Assembly: GCF_017498545.1 (NCBI RefSeq)
Contig: NZ_CP071793.1
Coordinates: 8,240,256-8,304,255, forward strand
Source of the DNA: Sulfidibacter corallicola
GTDB lineage: Bacteria; Acidobacteriota; Holophagae; Acanthopleuribacterales; Acanthopleuribacteraceae
Reading direction: 5' to 3'
Length of the DNA stretch: 64,000 nucleotides
Position numbers and translations under genes: made by a program. Below the pieces are notes generated by a model, which was not told the origin of the DNA, searched no databases, and saw nothing but the letters and a program-made list of their open reading frames with translations. Below, piece by piece: positions 61,236 through 64,000 of this stretch. Each line of letters starts with the position of its first letter. Positions within the stretch are counted from its first letter, which is position 1.

Positions 61236-64000
61236 GATCGGGCCTCCTCGGCCTGGGATTCGCGGTTGTCCTCACCGGTACCGGTTCGGGCATCGGTGGA
61301 TTGTCGGTCGGGCATGTCGCCCAGCATGGCAGCCTGGTCACGCAGGCGGCTCGTTCGGAACCAGGTGTCGAAGGGCAGCACCGCCTCGAACCGCTGGCGC
61401 ACCCGGTCATCCAAGGCCGCGATCTTGAGCGAGTGGCCGCCTCGCTCGAAGAAGTCGTCCTCGGCACCGATCTCCGCGACCGGGACCTCCAGGATCTCGG
61501 CCCAGATCTGCGCCAGCGCCAGTTCCGCGGCGCCCGCCAACGGTTGGAACGCCTCGCGTCGATCGCGCTCCAGCAGGCGCCAGATTTGGTCGCGGTCGAC
61601 TTTGCCGTTGACGGTCAGCGGAAGCTCGGCCGCTACCGCCCACGCCGTGGGCATCATGTAGGTGGGAAGCCGGCGCCGGAGCAGGGCCCGCACCGCATCG
61701 AGATCCAACGCTTCGGGGGCCATACTCTCGCGGGGGACCAATACCGCACCCAGCCGATTGGCGTCGGCCACCACGGCGGCGGTCGCTACCTCGTCACTGG
61801 CACGAAGGGCCGCTTCCACTTCGCCCAGCTCGATTCGGAAGCCGCGCACCTTGACCTGGAAGTCGCGACGACCCAGGAAGGCGAAGTCACCGCTGGGCAA
61901 ACGGACGGCCAAATCCCCCGTGCGGTAGAGGCGGCTCCGGTGGTCGCCGTCCGCAGCGAAGGGGTTGGGACCGAAGCGTGACGCGGTCAGTTCCGGCCGC
62001 GCCCAATACCCGAGCGCCAAGCCCTCGCCACCGACCCAAAGCTCCCCTGGCACGCCCTCGGGCATGGGGTTCCCGGCTTCGTCGCAGACGATCATCCACA
62101 TGTTGGCCATGGGTTTGCCGATCGGGGTCTGGCCGTGCAGGGGCACTTCCTCCGGCGGCGCCTCATAGAAACTGGTGTCGATGGTGGCCTCGGTCAGGCC
62201 GTAGCTGTTGACGATGCGGACCTCGCCGGAAAGTCGCTGGCGCCAGGTGCGGTAGACCGAAGCCGGCCAGGCGTCCGACCCGACGATCAACAGGCGCAGG
62301 TGGTCCAGCGGCAGGTTGCGGCGATGGACGTGTTCCAGCAGTGGGACCACCACCCCGGGAGTGCTCTCGAAAAGGTGGATGCGGCGCCGTGTCAGCAATG
62401 CGTACAGCGCGGCAGGATCGAGCCGCACCTGGTTTGGACACAAGACCAAGGTGCCGCCGTTCAGCAGGGCCCGGCCCAGGTCGCCGCTGAACACGTCGAA
62501 CCCGACCGCGGCCATTTGCAGCGAACGGGCCGGTCGCCGACCCAGGTCGTAGTCCTCGCGCCAGGCGGCGACGGCGTTCATGAACGAGCGGTTGCCGACC
62601 AGCACGCCCTTGGGCACGCCAGTCGACCCCGAGGTGTAGACCATATAGAGCGGGTCGTCCGCGCCCGCGCGGCGAGGGGGATTGTCCACGGGCAGATTGA
62701 ACCAATCGATGTCCTCGAGTGCGATCGTTTCGACGCCGGACGATGCGATCCGGCAGCCAAAGCGTCGCTGCACCAGGGCCAGGCGAACCTCGGCGTCGCG
62801 CAACATGAAGTGGATGCGCTCTTCCGGGAGCTGCGGATCGACGGGTACGTAGGCCGCACCGGTCTTGGCGATCGCGATCGGGGCGACGATCATCCACGAT
62901 TCGCGGGCGGCCACGAAGGGAATCCGGTCGCCGGGACCGACCCGGAGCCTGGCGATCAACAGATGCGCCAGGCGGTTGGCACACCGATTCAGCTCGCCGT
63001 AGGTCCAGTCGCCTTGCTCGGTTTCCAGCGCCACGCGGTCGGGATGGGCCGCGACCATGGCCTCGAACCGCTCCGCGACGGTGGCCTCGATGGTGAACGG
63101 CCGCGGAGCGGGCGGGGTCGTCAGGCGTCGCCATTCTTCCGGCGAGAGCATGGCCAGTTCCGAAAGGCGACGGTCCGGCCGGGCCACGGCGTCTTCGACG
63201 ATGTGTTCGAGATGCTCGGCCATGCGGGCCATCCGCGATGCCGAGTACAGATCGCGGTTGTACTCCATCATGAGGGCCAGGCCCTCGTCCAGGTCGTGGA
63301 AGCTCAGGGTCAGGTCGAAGTGGGCGGTTTCCTTGTCGAAGTCCACCCCGCGCATCTGCAGCCCCGCGCCACCGGCGTCGAATGCGTCGCGGCGCTCGCG
63401 CTCGAAGCTGACCATGCAGTCGAAGAGGGCGTTGCGGCTGGGGTCGCGCGGCAGGTTCAGTTTGTCCACCAGGCGATCGAAAGGATAGTCGGCGTGCTGC
63501 TGGGCCGCCTGGAGCTGGTCGCGGACCCGGTCGATCACATCACCGAACGCGTCGTTTCCGGCGAAGCGAGTGCGCAGCGCCAGGGTGTTCAGGTAGAAAC
63601 CGATCTGGTCTTCGGTCCCTGGCTGGTCGCGGTGGGCGACCGGCAGGCCCAGGGTCTGGTCGGTCTGGCCGGTGTAGCGGTAGAAGAGCGCCTTCACCGC
63701 GGCGAGCAGCACGGTCAAGGTACTGCAATCGTGCTTTTTGGCCAATTCGGCCAACTTGGCGCCGAGCTCCGGCGCCCACAGGCGTTGAAGCTGGGCACCG
63801 CGGTAGGTTTGGACCTCGGGACGCGGTGCATCGGCGGGCAGGTCGAGCGCGGGTGCCGGGTCGGCAAACTGCGCGCTCCACCAGGACTCGGCTTCGGCGA
63901 GGGCGTCGGAAGTCAATCGTTCGCGCTGCCACACGGCGTAATCGCGATACTGGAACGGCAAAGGCGTCAACGCCGCCTCCGTTCCCCGGCACCGAGCGAT
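61232..64000 (-). CDS. nonribosomal peptide synthetase, last module (C-A-PCP), 5' end outside the window
   Basis: The frame is open to the right edge; upstream codons continue the condensation domain, so the protein starts beyond 64000. Visible: the second half of a C domain (PLPFQYRDYAVWQRE, IGFYLNTLALR, HADYPFDRLVDKL), an A domain with YTSGSTGVPKGVL (A3), NSYGLTEATI (A5), YRTGDLAVRLPSG (A7) and LTVNGKVDR (A10), and a carrier domain with FFERGGHSLKIAAL (Ser for phosphopantetheine). Specificity residues read by eye give D-V-G-E-I-G-S-I-D-K, the code known for ornithine. No thioesterase follows; the protein ends in a Glu/Arg-rich tail. Release must be done by another enzyme. Confidence 0.95.
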   Translation of the reverse strand: MARCRGTEAALTPLPFQYRDYAVWQRERLTSDALAEAESWWSAQFADPAPALDLPADAPRPEVQTYRGAQLQRLWAPELGAKLAELAKKHDCSTLTVLLAAVKALFYRYTGQTDQTLGLPVAHRDQPGTEDQIGFYLNTLALRTRFAGNDAFGDVIDRVRDQLQAAQQHADYPFDRLVDKLNLPRDPSRNALFDCMVSFERERRDAFDAGGAGLQMRGVDFDKETAHFDLTLSFHDLDEGLALMMEYNRDLYSASRMARMAEHLEHIVEDAVARPDRRLSELAMLSPEEWRRLTTPPAPRPFTIEATVAERFEAMVAAHPDRVALETEQGDWTYGELNRCANRLAHLLIARLRVGPGDRIPFVAARESWMIVAPIAIAKTGAAYVPVDPQLPEERIHFMLRDAEVRLALVQRRFGCRIASSGVETIALEDIDWFNLPVDNPPRRAGADDPLYMVYTSGSTGVPKGVLVGNRSFMNAVAAWREDYDLGRRPARSLQMAAVGFDVFSGDLGRALLNGGTLVLCPNQVRLDPAALYALLTRRRIHLFESTPGVVVPLLEHVHRRNLPLDHLRLLIVGSDAWPASVYRTWRQRLSGEVRIVNSYGLTEATIDTSFYEAPPEEVPLHGQTPIGKPMANMWMIVCDEAGNPMPEGVPGELWVGGEGLALGYWARPELTASRFGPNPFAADGDHRSRLYRTGDLAVRLPSGDFAFLGRRDFQVKVRGFRIELGEVEAALRASDEVATAAVVADANRLGAVLVPRESMAPEALDLDAVRALLRRRLPTYMMPTAWAVAAELPLTVNGKVDRDQIWRLLERDRREAFQPLAGAAELALAQIWAEILEVPVAEIGAEDDFFERGGHSLKIAALDDRVRQRFEAVLPFDTWFRTSRLRDQAAMLGDMPDRQSTDARTGTGEDNRESQAEEARS

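Overview
This window is high-GC DNA with lower-GC islands. It reads as a chromosomal segment of a large-genome Gram-negative bacterium. Long secreted RHS/YD-repeat proteins, a propeller-type hybrid histidine kinase, transmembrane Ser/Thr kinases with TPR and propeller domains, NRPS genes and type III chaperone-like genes together suggest a host-associated Acidobacteriota of the Acanthopleuribacter/Sulfidibacter kind. That assignment is an inference from gene style, not a sequence match.

Layout. (1) 1-4.4 kb: the 3' part of a large protein with a papain-like motif, an unknown gene, and two CesT-type (class I type III secretion) chaperone genes. (2) 4.7-10.4 kb (minus): a secreted RHS toxin with an HNH nuclease tip, followed by its immunity gene. 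(3) 11.1-16.4 kb: a giant hybrid sensor kinase. It converges on (4) 16.4-22.3 kb (minus), two paralogous cyclase-homology/Ser-Thr kinase membrane proteins whose two catalytic domains are degraded in opposite ways. (5) 22.7-24.8 kb: a palindromic intergenic repeat array interrupted by an IS110-family element. A bridge RNA can be read in its left end, and its guides match the site the element occupies. (6) 24.9-29.7 kb (minus): a second RHS toxin of T6SS style with a PIN-like tip and a DUF3349-like immunity gene. (7) 30.6-32.5 kb (minus): a group II intron with its reverse transcriptase. (8) 33.5-35.6 kb: a third CesT-like chaperone followed by an AT-rich putative effector with an NlpC/P60-like motif. 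(9) 35.8-40.1 kb: a LysR regulator, a DJ-1/PfpI protein, a GNAT acetyltransferase and a secreted protein of unknown function. (10) 40.5-58.3 kb: a 4373-residue RHS protein with its toxin tip and a tiny membrane immunity protein. Two displaced tip/immunity modules follow: one is frameshifted, and the other carries a 1.9-kb copy of the RHS core. (11) 58.5-64 kb (minus): a frameshifted HEAT-like gene, a SyrD/PvdE-type peptide exporter, and the 3' end of an NRPS whose last module carries an ornithine-type specificity code.

Common theme: most of the window is devoted to antagonism and host interaction. There are three RHS toxin systems with immunity genes, two candidate type III effector/chaperone loci and one peptide natural-product pathway. 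Mobile DNA and intergenic repeats separate these blocks and appear to have rearranged some of them. Motif and domain calls were made by eye. No database search was run.
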